Below are positions 34,779 to 43,865 of a stretch of 64,000 nt of DNA, piece by piece; position 1 is the stretch's first letter; each line of letters starts with the position of its first letter. The notes under the pieces were generated by a model. That model worked only from the letters and a program-made list of their open reading frames with translations, had not been told where the DNA came from and searched no databases. A program made the position numbers and the translations under genes. Source of the DNA: Actinotalea caeni (GTDB lineage: Bacteria > Actinomycetota > Actinomycetes > Actinomycetales > Beutenbergiaceae); the NCBI RefSeq assembly GCF_009733795.1, contig NZ_WNXX01000004.1, positions 1 to 64,000 on the forward strand, read 5' to 3'.

Positions 34779-35212
34779 GGCACCAGCCCGGTGGCGGCGG
34801 CGCCGCTCGCGGCGTCGACCGGGAACGACACGTGCTGGTGGATCATCGTCCACGCGCCGTCCACGCGACGGAAGACGCGCGTCCCTCGCGACCACATGAC
34901 GCTCTCGCTGCCGTCCCGGTGCCGGCCGGCCATCCGGTTCAGCCCCCACGTGACGATGTCGCCGCGCACGATCACCTCCAGATCGGGGACCGTCCACTCG
35001 AAGCCGTCCGGCTGCCGCTCGAACCCGCGCCGGCACTCCTCGCGCACCCCGTCGACATCGGTGCGCTGCAGCGGCGCAGAGTGCTCGTAGGACACGATGT
35101 CGGGCGAGATCGGCGCCATCGACGCGTCCAGGTCCTTCGCCCGGCTCGCCGCGAACCAGGCCTGGTACAGCTCGCGGATCTCCTGCTCGGCGGTGCGGTT
35201 CTCGGTGTCCAT
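34775..35212 (-). CDS. SnoaL-like/NTF2-fold protein
   Basis: A 145-residue protein starting MDTENRTAEQEIRELYQAWF after a good AGGAG site. The cone-shaped NTF2 fold is suggested by the N-terminal helices, the ISPDIVSYEHSAPLQRTD segment and the final VFRRVDGAWTMIHQHVSFPV. This matches DUF4440/SnoaL proteins often encoded beside ECF sigma factors. Its neighbour is a broken sigma gene, so its original control partner may be lost. The active-site residues do not reveal a reaction. Confidence 0.75.
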   Translation of the reverse strand: MDTENRTAEQEIRELYQAWFAASRAKDLDASMAPISPDIVSYEHSAPLQRTDVDGVREECRRGFERQPDGFEWTVPDLEVIVRGDIVTWGLNRMAGRHRDGSESVMWSRGTRVFRRVDGAWTMIHQHVSFPVDAASGAAATGLVP

Positions 35213-35305
35213 GTCGCTCCTGCTCCGGTGTCCGACGTCGTCACAGGTACAGACGAACGAGCCGGGTGAGCTCATCGGTCGCGTGGCTGCGGAGGTAGGG
35301 CCCCC

Positions 35306-35470
35306 TCAGTGCGCGCCGCTGAAGAACCGCAGCAGCAGCGGGACGAGGATGTGCGGGTCGACGACGCGATCCGGCCCGTCGAGCGTCCTCCGTCGAGCGT
35401 GGGGCAGCAGGTCGGCGAGCACGTCGGCTGCGCGGTCGAAGTAGTCCGAGGGCAGGCCTGCCCGGCTGGT
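35306..35470 (-). pseudogene. 3' remnant of an alpha/beta hydrolase
   Basis: Minus-strand frame encoding about 50 residues, DYFDRAADVLADLL, HARRRTLDG and VDPHILVPLLLRFF, ending in TGA. This is the usual C-terminal tail of small alpha/beta hydrolases, including the loop that follows the catalytic His; here the expected GHxVDP motif reads DRVVDP, so the His is lost. No upstream hydrolase sequence remains. Together with the sigma remnant it marks 34-35.5 kb as a decaying stretch. Confidence 0.55.
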
Positions 35471-35548
35471 GTCAGCACCGGCCGGCGAACGGTGCCGCGA
35501 GAGGCCGCGGGTCGCGAGGTGTCGCACCCGTGCTTCACTGAGCAAGCG

Positions 35549-36304
35549 ATGAGCGACACGATCGACGGCGGCTGGGCGCCACCACCCGGACTGCGGCTGC
35601 ACATCATCCGTCACGGCGACCCGGACTACGCGAACGACTGGCTCACCCCGCGCGGCCACGCCGAGGCTGCAGCGTTGGCCGACCGTGCCGACGAGCTCGC
35701 CCTCGACCGGCTGTTCGTCTCGCCGATGGGCAGGGCGCGGGCGACGGCGGCGCCGCTCGCGCGGGCCTGTGGTCTCGACGCCGTCGTGGCGGACTGGGCG
35801 GGTGAGCTCCGCTCACCGACGGTGCCCGACGGCGACGGCGGCACCGCCGTCTTCTGGAACGTCTCCGGCCGCTACGTCCGCGCGGCCGGCGCGGAGCCAT
35901 GGCAGTCGTGGTCGGTCTTCGACGGCCACGCACCCGCGATCGAGGCCGAGATCGAGCGACTGGTGCAGGGGTCCAGGCAGTTCCTGGAGTCGCTCGGCTA
36001 CCGACGCTGCGACGCCGGCTTCGAGCGGGTCTCGGAGGAGGTCGAGGACCTGTCGGTCGCGATCGTGTGCCACGGCGGCCTCGGCGTGACCTGGCTGGCG
36101 GACCTGCTCCACATCCCCCTCCAGATCGCCTGGACGTCGCTGTTCCTGCCCGTGACGTCGGTGAGCACCGTGGTCTTCGAGGCACGCCAGGGTGGGCGCG
36201 TCCACGTGCCGAGGGCGGTGCGGATCGGGGACACGTCGCACCTGTTCGCCGCCGGGCTCGGACTCAACCACGCGGGTCTGCCGGGGGCTCGACAGCTGGG
36301 TTGA
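35549..36304 (+). CDS. histidine phosphatase family protein
   Basis: A 251-residue phosphoglycerate-mutase-fold phosphatase. The catalytic RHG is at residues 21-23 in LHIIRHGDPDY, followed by LTPRGHAEAAALADR, SPMGRARATAAP and the second histidine in AIVCHGGLGV. It would hydrolyse a phosphomonoester by a phospho-His22 intermediate. The substrate is unknown. The ATG at 35549 has only a weak ribosome site. No clear functional link to neighbours. Confidence 0.85.
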   Translation: MSDTIDGGWAPPPGLRLHIIRHGDPDYANDWLTPRGHAEAAALADRADELALDRLFVSPMGRARATAAPLARACGLDAVVADWAGELRSPTVPDGDGGTAVFWNVSGRYVRAAGAEPWQSWSVFDGHAPAIEAEIERLVQGSRQFLESLGYRRCDAGFERVSEEVEDLSVAIVCHGGLGVTWLADLLHIPLQIAWTSLFLPVTSVSTVVFEARQGGRVHVPRAVRIGDTSHLFAAGLGLNHAGLPGARQLG

Positions 36305-36364
36305 GGACGGTCGCGGTCGGCGCGGTGCCTGTTCACCGACGACGCGGGCCGCGCCGTCGACCGA

Positions 36365-37225
36365 TCAGCCCGCGAGCACCTCCCGCAGCTTCTGCGCGAA
36401 CGCAGCCGGGTCGTTGCCCGGCGCCCACTCGCTGACCGTGAAGCCGCCGTGGTCCCCGGGGAACATCACCGGCTCCACGCCCAGCAGCTCCGCGAGCGCC
36501 TCGCCGCCGCGGCGGGGCATGCCGCCCTCGCTGTCGGCGCCGACCGCCGGGACGATCCGCACGCCGGTCGCCGTGAGGGCCTCGGCGTCGGGGAGGTAGG
36601 GCGCCATCCTCATGTTGTGGCCGAGCAGCGGGTCGTCGCGGGAGCCGTCGTCCTCGGTGGGCAGGCCGTACTGGGCGGGGTCGGGGTCGGGCTGGTCCAG
36701 GTACTCCTGCGTGAACTCGCCGGTGTGCATGACCAGCCGCATGAACTTCGCCAGCGCCGGGCCGAAGCCGCGCTGCTGGTAGGTCTCGACGATGTCGGCG
36801 TTGACCTTCATCAGCACGTCGGCGTCGGGCAGCAGCAGGGTCAGCGGCGGCTCGTGCGCGACCAGCGTCCGCACGTCCTGCGGGTGCGCCAGCACCCACG
36901 GCAGCGCGGCCTGCGCGCCGCCGCTGCTGCCGAAGGCGTCCACCGGCCCCAGCCCAGCGGCCTCCACCACCCGGTGCAGGTCCTCGCCGTGGATCTCCAC
37001 GCTCACCTCGCCGCCCTCGGTCAGCCGGCTGCGCTCCGCCATCCGCGGGTCATAGGTGAGGACCACCCGGTCGTCGAGCTGCTCGACCAGCTGCGCGAAC
37101 CCCGACGCCCCCATCGGCGACCCGAACACGAACAGCGGCGGGTGGTCGCTCGGACTCTCCGGCTGGTGCACGTCGTACGTCAGCACCGCCCCCGGCACCT
37201 CGAGCGTGTAGGTCGTCGTCGGCAT
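36365..37225 (-). CDS. alpha/beta hydrolase
   Basis: A 286-residue hydrolase with nucleophile elbow FGSSGGAQAAL (Ser101) and a C-terminal catalytic His in FPGDHGGF. The oxyanion region is FGSPMGASGFAQLVEQL. It is a typical cytoplasmic esterase/lipase-fold enzyme of unknown substrate. The ATG follows GGAGGCCGACC. It stands alone, convergent with the phosphatase gene and divergent from a small hypothetical gene. Confidence 0.85.
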   Translation of the reverse strand: MPTTTYTLEVPGAVLTYDVHQPESPSDHPPLFVFGSPMGASGFAQLVEQLDDRVVLTYDPRMAERSRLTEGGEVSVEIHGEDLHRVVEAAGLGPVDAFGSSGGAQAALPWVLAHPQDVRTLVAHEPPLTLLLPDADVLMKVNADIVETYQQRGFGPALAKFMRLVMHTGEFTQEYLDQPDPDPAQYGLPTEDDGSRDDPLLGHNMRMAPYLPDAEALTATGVRIVPAVGADSEGGMPRRGGEALAELLGVEPVMFPGDHGGFTVSEWAPGNDPAAFAQKLREVLAG

Positions 37226-37348
37226 GGTCGGCCTCCGTCCAGGGCGCGCGCCGCAAGGCGCGGCACGCCGTCGTCCGATCCTCCTCACCGATCACGGCCC
37301 AGGCAAGGGCCCGACGGCGTCGCCGGCCCCACCTGCCACGATGATCGG

Positions 37349-37801
37349 GTGGCAGATGCGGACGACGGCGACCCCGAGCGCACGCCGTCCGGGCACCACA
37401 TCGTCGTCAACGGACGCCGGTGGCGAGCCACCGACCCGTCGATCCCGGAGCCGCTGCGCGCCGAGCTCGTCTCCGCGCTCATGGCCGCGCGGCGGGCGGT
37501 CCGCACCGACGGCGGCGCACGCCCCGCCGTCCACGACGCGAAGGTCGCGCTCGGCGAGCGCGGCGAGCCCTGGTGGGAGCCGACCACGCCCGAGGGGCGC
37601 GTCGACCGCCTGCAGCGCGCGGCGCGCGCGCTGCTGCGGCACCGCGGTGACGACGGCATCGTGACCGTCGAGGAGCTCGCCACCCTCTCGCCCGGTTCGG
37701 GGGTCGAGGTCGCCGATGCGCGGCGCGCCGTCGAGGAGCTCACCGGGGCGGTCGGCGCGAACGCCGTCCGGTGTGCTGACATCCGCACCGAGTACCGTTG
37801 A
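37349..37801 (+). CDS. conserved hypothetical protein
   Basis: A 150-residue protein from GTG 37349. Its N-terminal part reads HHIVVNGRRWRATDPSIPE, then LRAELVSALMAARRAVR and HDAKVALGERGEPWW, a sequence pattern I recognise as common in actinobacterial proteins of unknown function. The second half (VDRLQRAARALLRHRGDDGI onward) looks like a small helical domain. No catalytic motif is identified. Cytoplasmic by composition. Confidence 0.65.
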   Translation: MADADDGDPERTPSGHHIVVNGRRWRATDPSIPEPLRAELVSALMAARRAVRTDGGARPAVHDAKVALGERGEPWWEPTTPEGRVDRLQRAARALLRHRGDDGIVTVEELATLSPGSGVEVADARRAVEELTGAVGANAVRCADIRTEYR

Positions 37802-37806
37802 TCGCT

Positions 37807-37871
37807 GCTCTGCAGAGCTCCGCACCAAGCTGGCCGATTGGCCGAGCCCTTGTCGCACCGCCTCGTGCGAC
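37807..37871. terminator. palindrome and hairpin between convergent genes
   Basis: A perfect 12-bp palindrome GCTCTGCAGAGC (37807-37818) and a stem GTCGCAC/GTGCGAC with a 6-nt loop (about 37853-37870) lie between the stop of the small hypothetical gene and the convergent stop of the sugar permease gene. Probably the terminators of the two opposed transcripts. Confidence 0.5.
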
Positions 37872-37921
37872 CACTCAGGGGCCCTGGCGGCTCACGCCTT
37901 CGCCGGCCTGAAGCGCCCGCG

Positions 37922-38812
37922 CTACTTGATCCCCGTGGTGGCGATCCCCTTGACGAGGAACCGCTGCCCGAACAGGAAAATTGCAAAGAGTGGAACGAGC
38001 GAGATCAGCGACATCGCGAACATGGGACCCCAGTGATTCTGACCCGTGGCGTCCAGAAAGGTTCGCAGGGCGACCGGCACCGTGTACATGTCCGGATGCG
38101 TGAGGAAGATCAGCTGGCTGAAGAAGTCGTTCCACGTCCAGATGAACGTGAATATCGCCGTCGTGGCCAATGCAGGTACCGATAGCGGCAGCATGATCCT
38201 GAAGAAGATCCGCGGATGACCCGCGCCGTCGATCCGCGCGGCCTCGTCGAGCTCACGCGGGATACCCCGGAAGAACTGCACCATGAGGAAAACGAAGAAC
38301 GCGTCGGTCGCAAGCACCTTTGGCGCGATCAGCGGGAGAAAGGTGTTGATCCATCCTATGTTCGAGAACAAGATGTACTGCGGCACGATGATCACGTGGA
38401 TCGGCAGCATGATCGACATCAGCATGATAGCGAACCACAGATTCTTGAACTTGAAGTTCAGCCGAGCGAACCCGTAGGCCGCGAGCGAGCACGACACCAG
38501 GTTCCCGATGACGGCACCTGCCACCACGATGAGCGAGTTCGTGATGTACCAACTGAAGGGACGTCGCAGGAAGTCCCAGCCGAAAGCGTAGTTCTCGGTG
38601 GTGAACTCGCTGGCCAGCAGCCCAGGCTCGCGGAAGATCAGGGCCTCGGGTTTGAACGAGCTCGCCACCATCCACAGCAGCGGGTAGAGCATCAGCAGGC
38701 CGCCGAGAACTAGCAACGCATGCTTGCCCGCCCGCCGCCACGAGGCGTGGCGGCGGGCGGCGGCGCGAGATGCATTCATCAGCACGAGCTCGGCGCGTGC
38801 GGCGTCAGTCAT
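37922..38812 (-). CDS. carbohydrate ABC transporter permease (MalG type)
   Basis: A 296-residue permease with six hydrophobic helices and the coupling-loop EAA motif ELDEAARIDGAGHPRIFF. It is the last gene of the GntR-linked operon. It pairs with the MalF-type permease directly upstream (8-nt overlap) and the Tat-lipoprotein binding protein. No ATPase gene is present, so a shared MsiK-type ATPase encoded elsewhere would energise import, as in many actinomycetes. Confidence 0.92.
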   Translation of the reverse strand: MTDAARAELVLMNASRAAARRHASWRRAGKHALLVLGGLLMLYPLLWMVASSFKPEALIFREPGLLASEFTTENYAFGWDFLRRPFSWYITNSLIVVAGAVIGNLVSCSLAAYGFARLNFKFKNLWFAIMLMSIMLPIHVIIVPQYILFSNIGWINTFLPLIAPKVLATDAFFVFLMVQFFRGIPRELDEAARIDGAGHPRIFFRIMLPLSVPALATTAIFTFIWTWNDFFSQLIFLTHPDMYTVPVALRTFLDATGQNHWGPMFAMSLISLVPLFAIFLFGQRFLVKGIATTGIK

Positions 38813-39764
38813 TGTAGAAGACCCAATACTTCGACAAGAAGAAGTTCAGTGCGGTCATCACCGCCACGATCAGCAGCAGCACCCACGCCATTGCCGAGGC
38901 GTACCCCATGTTGAGGTTCGTGAACGCCTGGATGTACAGGTACAGCGTGTAGAACAAGGTCGAGTCGACCGGACCGCCGGTCCCGCCGGATACGATGTAG
39001 GACTGCGTAAAGGTCTGGAACGCGTTGATTACCTGCAGCACCAGGTTGAAGAAGATGATGGGAGTGAGCAGAGGCAACGTGATACCCAGCAGCTGTCGCC
39101 ACCGGGATGCGCCATCGATAGAGGCCGCCTCGTAGTACATCTCCGGGATCTGCCGCAGTCCAGCGAGGAAGATCACCATCGGCGAGCCGAAGGTCCATAC
39201 ATTGAGGATCATCAGGGTGCCGAGTGCGGTGTCCGGGTTCGACACCCAACCCTGGGTCTGGATGTGGACGAACGGTTGGAGGTCGTTGAACCACCACAGC
39301 ACCTGGTTGACGAGGCCCTCCGTACCGAAGATCTGGCGCCACAGGATCGCGATCGCCACCGAGCCACCCAGCAGCGAGGGCAGGTAGTACACCGAGCGGT
39401 ACACAGCCAGTCCGCGCAGCCCCCTGTCCAGGAGCAGTGCCAGTCCCAGTGCCGCCGCCAGCTGCAGCGGCACCGACACAAACACATAGGTGAAGGTGAC
39501 CTGCAACGCCTTCCGGAGTTGCGAGTCGGTGAGCAGGGCCTGGTAGTTCGCCAAACCCTCGAAGACCGGTGGCGAGAGCAGGTCGTAGTCCGTGAGCGAC
39601 AGGTAGAACGAGGCAGCCAAGGGACCTGCGACGATCACCGCGAGCCCGATGAACCACGGGCCCAGGAAGAACAGCGCCGCCTTCCCGTCGTTGCGCTCGG
39701 CGGGACTCTTCGAGGCCGGTGTACCCCGACGCCTGAGCCGGCTGAGCTCGCTGAGGGCACTCAT
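38805..39764 (-). CDS. carbohydrate ABC transporter permease (MalF type)
   Basis: A 319-residue permease. FLGPWFIGLAVIVAGPLAAS forms the first helix, and EMYYEAASIDGASRWRQLL is the coupling EAA loop. YIVSGGTGGPVDST is typical of sugar-type permeases. It forms the heterodimeric channel with the MalG-type protein. Its ATG overlaps the stop of the HIT gene (ATGA). Confidence 0.92.
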   Translation of the reverse strand: MSALSELSRLRRRGTPASKSPAERNDGKAALFFLGPWFIGLAVIVAGPLAASFYLSLTDYDLLSPPVFEGLANYQALLTDSQLRKALQVTFTYVFVSVPLQLAAALGLALLLDRGLRGLAVYRSVYYLPSLLGGSVAIAILWRQIFGTEGLVNQVLWWFNDLQPFVHIQTQGWVSNPDTALGTLMILNVWTFGSPMVIFLAGLRQIPEMYYEAASIDGASRWRQLLGITLPLLTPIIFFNLVLQVINAFQTFTQSYIVSGGTGGPVDSTLFYTLYLYIQAFTNLNMGYASAMAWVLLLIVAVMTALNFFLSKYWVFYND

Positions 39765-40210
39765 GTGTCGCCGTCACCACCGCCGGCCCCCCAGGCGCGC
39801 GCGACCTGGAGGGCGATCTCGTCCCGCCGCTCAGTGCTCAGCGTCTCGTCCTTGCTGTTGAAGCCCATCGACGCGGGGCCGATCCGGTCAGCTGGAATGT
39901 CGGAGCGCCGCGGGGCCAGGCTGAAGTGCACGTGCGAGACCCCCTCGGCGAACTGCATGACGTAGGTCTTCAGTGCACCGAAGTGCTCGACGTGCAGAGC
40001 GCTTGCCCGCTGGATCAGGGGCCCGAGATCCGCAGCCTCTTCTGCCGTCATCTCGTGCAGCGACTCGATGTGCCGTCGCGGCATCAGCAAGAACCACCCT
40101 GGCAGCGCCGAACGATGCACCACCAGCCGCCACCTATCGGTGCGGACTGCGCGCTCGCGCGGCGGAGCGTCGTCGACGTCCGCCGCGCAGAACGCACACT
40201 CGCCCGCCAT
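39761..40210 (-). CDS. HIT family protein embedded in the sugar ABC operon
   Basis: A 149-residue histidine-triad protein. CAFC near the N-terminus resembles the zinc site of HIT proteins; GWFLLMPRRHIES and SHVHFSLAPRR follow. The triad here is His93-Val-His95-Phe-Ser97, so the third triad position is Ser rather than His. The nucleophilic middle His95 is kept, so nucleotide-hydrolase or transferase activity remains possible. Its insertion between the binding-protein and permease genes, with 1-4 nt overlaps on both sides, is unusual. I chose the ATG at 40210; GTG 40213 is an alternative. Confidence 0.85.
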   Translation of the reverse strand: MAGECAFCAADVDDAPPRERAVRTDRWRLVVHRSALPGWFLLMPRRHIESLHEMTAEEAADLGPLIQRASALHVEHFGALKTYVMQFAEGVSHVHFSLAPRRSDIPADRIGPASMGFNSKDETLSTERRDEIALQVARAWGAGGGDGDT

Positions 40211-41574
40211 CACGCGCCACCCATCGCGGCCTTGCTCTCCGCAACGATGGCCGCCGCAGCATCAGCCACCGACATCTGGCCGTACGCCACCGCTGTCGAG
40301 TTGCGACCGATCGAGGCGTTGACCTCCTCCGAGCCCTGCGGCCGCACCGGGAACGGTCGGCGTGGGTACTCCTGCTCGCGGGAGATCTGTTCCACGAAGG
40401 CCCGCTGGCCGTCGTCCAGCAGCGGCAGGATCGCGTCGCGCACCGCCGCCGACGACGGGGCACCCTGGTTCAGCAGCGTGTGCTTCCCCGCCTCGATGTC
40501 GTTCACGAGGAAGTTGATCAGGCCCGCGGCGATCTCGGGGTGCTGGGTATTGGCGCCGGCGCAGATGAGAATCGGCGGGAAGAACCACCAGTCGTCGGTG
40601 CCGTCGGGCAGCACGGGCAGGCTTGCGAGCGCGAGCTCGTTCTGGGTGACCGGCAGCACCTGCACGTAGTGGTTGGTGCTCATCAGTGCGAGCGCGCACC
40701 GGTTGGTAGCGATCATGCTGCCCGCCACGCCCGCTGCGTCGTTCTCGAGCGACACATCCGGCGGCGTGAGCACCCCGTCGGAGCGCAGCTGGTGCCAGAA
40801 CTCCAGCCACGATCCGATCGTGTCCTCGGAGAACCCGATGCCGCCGTCCGGCGTGAACACCTCCTCACCCGCCTGGCGGATGTAGGCCTCGAGGAATCGC
40901 TGGGTGCTGTTGTCCATCGTGGGGTCGTCGAGCCCCACGACGCCCTCGCGGATCCCGTGCGCGGCACGCGCGGCCTCGGCCAGGTCGTCCCAGGTGGTGA
41001 TGGCCGTTCCGTCGATGCCGGCCTCTTGCAGCATCTCGACGTCGTAGAAGAGCGCCTGGCCTACGTAGTGGGTGGGGAGCGCGTAGACGCCATCGCCGAC
41101 GGTGCCGTCGCCGATCGCCGCCTCTGCGATCTGGTCGGTCTGAATGATGTTGCCCAGGTACGGCGTCAGGTCCAGCAGCGACCCGCTCTGCCCGTACCAG
41201 CCAAGGTGCGTGTCCCGCATGAAGAACACGTCGGGCAGGTCGTTCGCCGCCGCGGTGGTGGCGAGCCGCTCAAGGTAGGGGCCGAGCTCGGCGAAGGACA
41301 TGTCGAAGGTGACGTCCTCCTCGAGGGTGTCGGCATACATCGCAGTGGCCTCTTCGTACAGCTGGGCTCGATCGGCGTTGCCCCACAGCGCCGTGCGCAT
41401 GGTGATCGGGCCGCCGCCACTGCCGTCGTCGCCCGCGCCTGCGCCACCGCCCCCGCCGCTGTTCTGTGCGGCGTCCCCGCGGCCGCATGCAGCGAGGATC
41501 GCGGCCATCGCGCCGGCGCCGACACCGGCCGTGAGGAACGTACGCCGGCTTGGGGTGATCGGGTGTGTCGTCAT
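40210..41574 (-). CDS. sugar ABC substrate-binding lipoprotein (Tat-exported)
   Basis: A 454-residue family 1 extracellular solute-binding protein. The N-terminus SRRTFLTAGVGAGAM is a twin-arginine signal, and ILAAC a lipobox, so it is a Tat-exported lipoprotein. The mature domain has the expected LYEEATAMYADTL, DVFFMRDTHLGWYG and YALPTHYVGQALFYD segments. It captures a sugar, probably an oligosaccharide or sugar acid given its partners, for the two permeases downstream. Confidence 0.9.
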   Translation of the reverse strand: MTTHPITPSRRTFLTAGVGAGAMAAILAACGRGDAAQNSGGGGGAGAGDDGSGGGPITMRTALWGNADRAQLYEEATAMYADTLEEDVTFDMSFAELGPYLERLATTAAANDLPDVFFMRDTHLGWYGQSGSLLDLTPYLGNIIQTDQIAEAAIGDGTVGDGVYALPTHYVGQALFYDVEMLQEAGIDGTAITTWDDLAEAARAAHGIREGVVGLDDPTMDNSTQRFLEAYIRQAGEEVFTPDGGIGFSEDTIGSWLEFWHQLRSDGVLTPPDVSLENDAAGVAGSMIATNRCALALMSTNHYVQVLPVTQNELALASLPVLPDGTDDWWFFPPILICAGANTQHPEIAAGLINFLVNDIEAGKHTLLNQGAPSSAAVRDAILPLLDDGQRAFVEQISREQEYPRRPFPVRPQGSEEVNASIGRNSTAVAYGQMSVADAAAAIVAESKAAMGGA

Positions 41575-41648
41575 CGTTGACTGTCCCTTCGGTGAATGGT
41601 GCTCAGTGGTGATGTGCTGGTTGTCCCCCGACGTCCTCCGCCCCGCAC

Positions 41649-42608
41649 TCAGTAGCCGTGGACCTTGTCGACGACGTTCTGCAGCGGCTGCCCCGTGACG
41701 AAGCGACGGAGGTTGTCGACGAAGATCTCCACACCTCGTTGCGCCGTCCCCGGCGTGGTAGCGCCGTTGTGCGGGGTGATGATGGTGTTGGGCGCGGTCC
41801 AGAACGGGCTATCGCTGGGGAGCGGCTCGACGCCGTGAGCATCGATGCCGGCTCCAGCGATCCACCCCTCCTGCAACGCCCGCAGCAGGGCGTCGTCATC
41901 TGCGATGCCGCCACGGGAGATGCAGATCCAGTACGCGGTGGGCTTCATCGCACGGAAGACATCGGCGGAGAACGCTCCGGCGGTGCCTGCGGTGTATGGC
42001 GCGGTCACCACCACGAAGTCACACTCGGCCACGAAGTCGATGAGCCTGTCTGGGCTGTACATCTCGTCGATTCCGGGTACCAACGTCTCGTGGTTCCGCC
42101 GACACCCGAGCACCCGCATGTGGAAGGCCTTGGCCTTGAGCGCCAGATCGCTCCCAGAGTGGCCCACGCCGTAGATGCCGAGCGTCTTGCCGTTCAGCTC
42201 GCCGTGCGTGAAGCGGTCCCAGGTCCGAGCGCGCTGGCTCGCCATCCACCGTGGCACGTCCCGGTTGAGCATCATCATCAGCAACATCGAGTGCTCTGCC
42301 AACGGGATCGCACCGTTGCCCACCGACGACGTCAGCACCACGTCGCTCGCCACCATCTCGGGCGTCAGGTCGTTGTTCGCACCCGCCGCCCAGCTGTGCA
42401 CCCACCTCAGCTTCGGCGCCGCCGCCAGGTGCGCGGCCGAGACCGTGCCGGCGATGGCGACGGCGTCCCCGAGCAGTTCCCCAGCCTCATTCATGCTCGT
42501 GACGAAACGCACCGGTGCCGCATCCGCCGCTTCGGTGATCCGCCGACGGTTCGCCTCGTCCTGCTGCCCGGTGACGAGGATCAGTCCAGGAGTCTCTTCG
42601 TTCGGCAT
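41649..42608 (-). CDS. D-2-hydroxyacid dehydrogenase (hydroxypyruvate/glyoxylate reductase-like)
   Basis: A 319-residue NAD(P)-dependent enzyme: Rossmann LGIYGVGHSGSDLALKAKA, catalytic Arg in CISRGGIADD and catalytic His in ITPHNGATTPG. The family reduces 2-keto acids such as hydroxypyruvate or glyoxylate to D-2-hydroxy acids. Beside a glycerate kinase and a tartronate-semialdehyde-reductase-like gene it most likely makes D-glycerate. AGGGAGAGG precedes the ATG. It is separated by 74 nt from the binding-protein gene, where a weak internal promoter could lie. Confidence 0.85.
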   Translation of the reverse strand: MPNEETPGLILVTGQQDEANRRRITEAADAAPVRFVTSMNEAGELLGDAVAIAGTVSAAHLAAAPKLRWVHSWAAGANNDLTPEMVASDVVLTSSVGNGAIPLAEHSMLLMMMLNRDVPRWMASQRARTWDRFTHGELNGKTLGIYGVGHSGSDLALKAKAFHMRVLGCRRNHETLVPGIDEMYSPDRLIDFVAECDFVVVTAPYTAGTAGAFSADVFRAMKPTAYWICISRGGIADDDALLRALQEGWIAGAGIDAHGVEPLPSDSPFWTAPNTIITPHNGATTPGTAQRGVEIFVDNLRRFVTGQPLQNVVDKVHGY

Positions 42609-42647
42609 TGCCTCTCCCTGTGTGGGGTGTGGGTGGGTCGGACGGCA

Positions 42648-43865
42648 TCAGTCATGCTCGGCGGCCGGACCGGCCCGGGATGGTCGCGAACCCGATACCG
42701 CCGCGACCTCGTCGCCGCCTAGGTCGTCCAGCGCGCGCCGGGTGGCCTGCCGCACCCAGTGCGCCGCAGCCGGCCCGACCGCCTGTCGCGGTTTCGGCGC
42801 TGAGTCCTCGGCCGACGCCCAGGACCGGACTCCGATGCGCCGCAGCTCCTCATCCGCCATCTGGATGCGCCCGGCGACCAGCACCACCGGCACCTGAGCC
42901 GCGCCCGCGTGATCGATGACCCCCAGCGGCGCCTTGCCGCGCAGCGACTGCCGGTCGAACGACCCTTCTCCGGTGATGACCAGATCCGCCCACGCCAGGT
43001 GCTCGGCCAGCCCGGTCAGGTCTGCGATGAAGTCGATGCCGCTCACGTACTCGGCTCCCAGCAGCCCGTACAAGCCCCCCGCCGTACCACCGGCGGCGCC
43101 GGCCCAGTCGAGGGCTGCGATATCGCGGCCAGTGGCACGACCGATAACGGCAGCGAGCGTGCTCAGCCCCCGCTCGAGGACTTGCTGAGTCTCGGCGCCG
43201 GCGCCCTTCTGCGCGCTGAACATGGCGATCGCACCGTCCGGGCCCAGTAGCGGCGCCGCGACGTCGCACACGACGGTGAGCGTCACGTCGCGAAGACGGG
43301 GATCTAGACCGCTGAGGTCGATAGCAGCCAGGCGGACGAGATCGGCGCCACCGAGCTCGACGCGCTGTCCCTCAGCGTCGAGGAAGCGGGCCCCAAGAGC
43401 GGCCAGCAGCCCCGTTCCCCCATCTGTGCTGGCCGACCCGCCGACCCCGATCACTATGCGGGTCAGGCCATGATCGAGCGCGGCGCGCACGAGCTCGCCT
43501 GTCCCGAAGGTGTGCGCCCGGCCGGCGGTGTCGTCCGACGGCTCCAAGAGCTGAAGGCCGCTGGCCGCCGACAGCTCGATGACCGCCATCGTGCCGAGCA
43601 CTGCCCAGGTTGCCGTCACGGGGTCGCCCAGCGGACCCCGTACGGTGGTTGTAGTCGCCGTCCCACCCGCGGCGAGGGCTGCCTCGACCGTGCCCTCTCC
43701 GCCGTCCGCGACGACAACGGTCCGTACCTGCGCAGTGGGTGCCCATTCGATCACGCCGGCGCTGATCGCCTCGGCCGCCTGCTGGCCGGTGAGTGTCCCC
43801 TTGAACTTGTCGGGAGCCACCAGCACCCGCGGCCCGACGTCCGTCATCGATCGTGCTGCTGCCAT
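42648..43865 (-). CDS. glycerate kinase (GarK/GlxK family)
   Basis: A 405-residue kinase of the glycerate kinase 1 family: VLVAPDKFKGTLTG near the N-terminus, VVADGGEGTVEA, IGVGGSASTDGGTGLLAALG and VITGEGSFDRQSLRGKAPLG. It phosphorylates D-glycerate to 2- or 3-phosphoglycerate with ATP, feeding glycolysis. The C-terminus is longer than usual, with an Ala/Arg/Asp-rich tail (RALDDLGGDEVAAVSG). The ATG overlaps the stop of the upstream glycosidase-like gene. It completes a glyoxylate/hydroxypyruvate to phosphoglycerate route with its neighbours. Confidence 0.92.
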   Translation of the reverse strand: MAAARSMTDVGPRVLVAPDKFKGTLTGQQAAEAISAGVIEWAPTAQVRTVVVADGGEGTVEAALAAGGTATTTTVRGPLGDPVTATWAVLGTMAVIELSAASGLQLLEPSDDTAGRAHTFGTGELVRAALDHGLTRIVIGVGGSASTDGGTGLLAALGARFLDAEGQRVELGGADLVRLAAIDLSGLDPRLRDVTLTVVCDVAAPLLGPDGAIAMFSAQKGAGAETQQVLERGLSTLAAVIGRATGRDIAALDWAGAAGGTAGGLYGLLGAEYVSGIDFIADLTGLAEHLAWADLVITGEGSFDRQSLRGKAPLGVIDHAGAAQVPVVLVAGRIQMADEELRRIGVRSWASAEDSAPKPRQAVGPAAAHWVRQATRRALDDLGGDEVAAVSGSRPSRAGPAAEHD

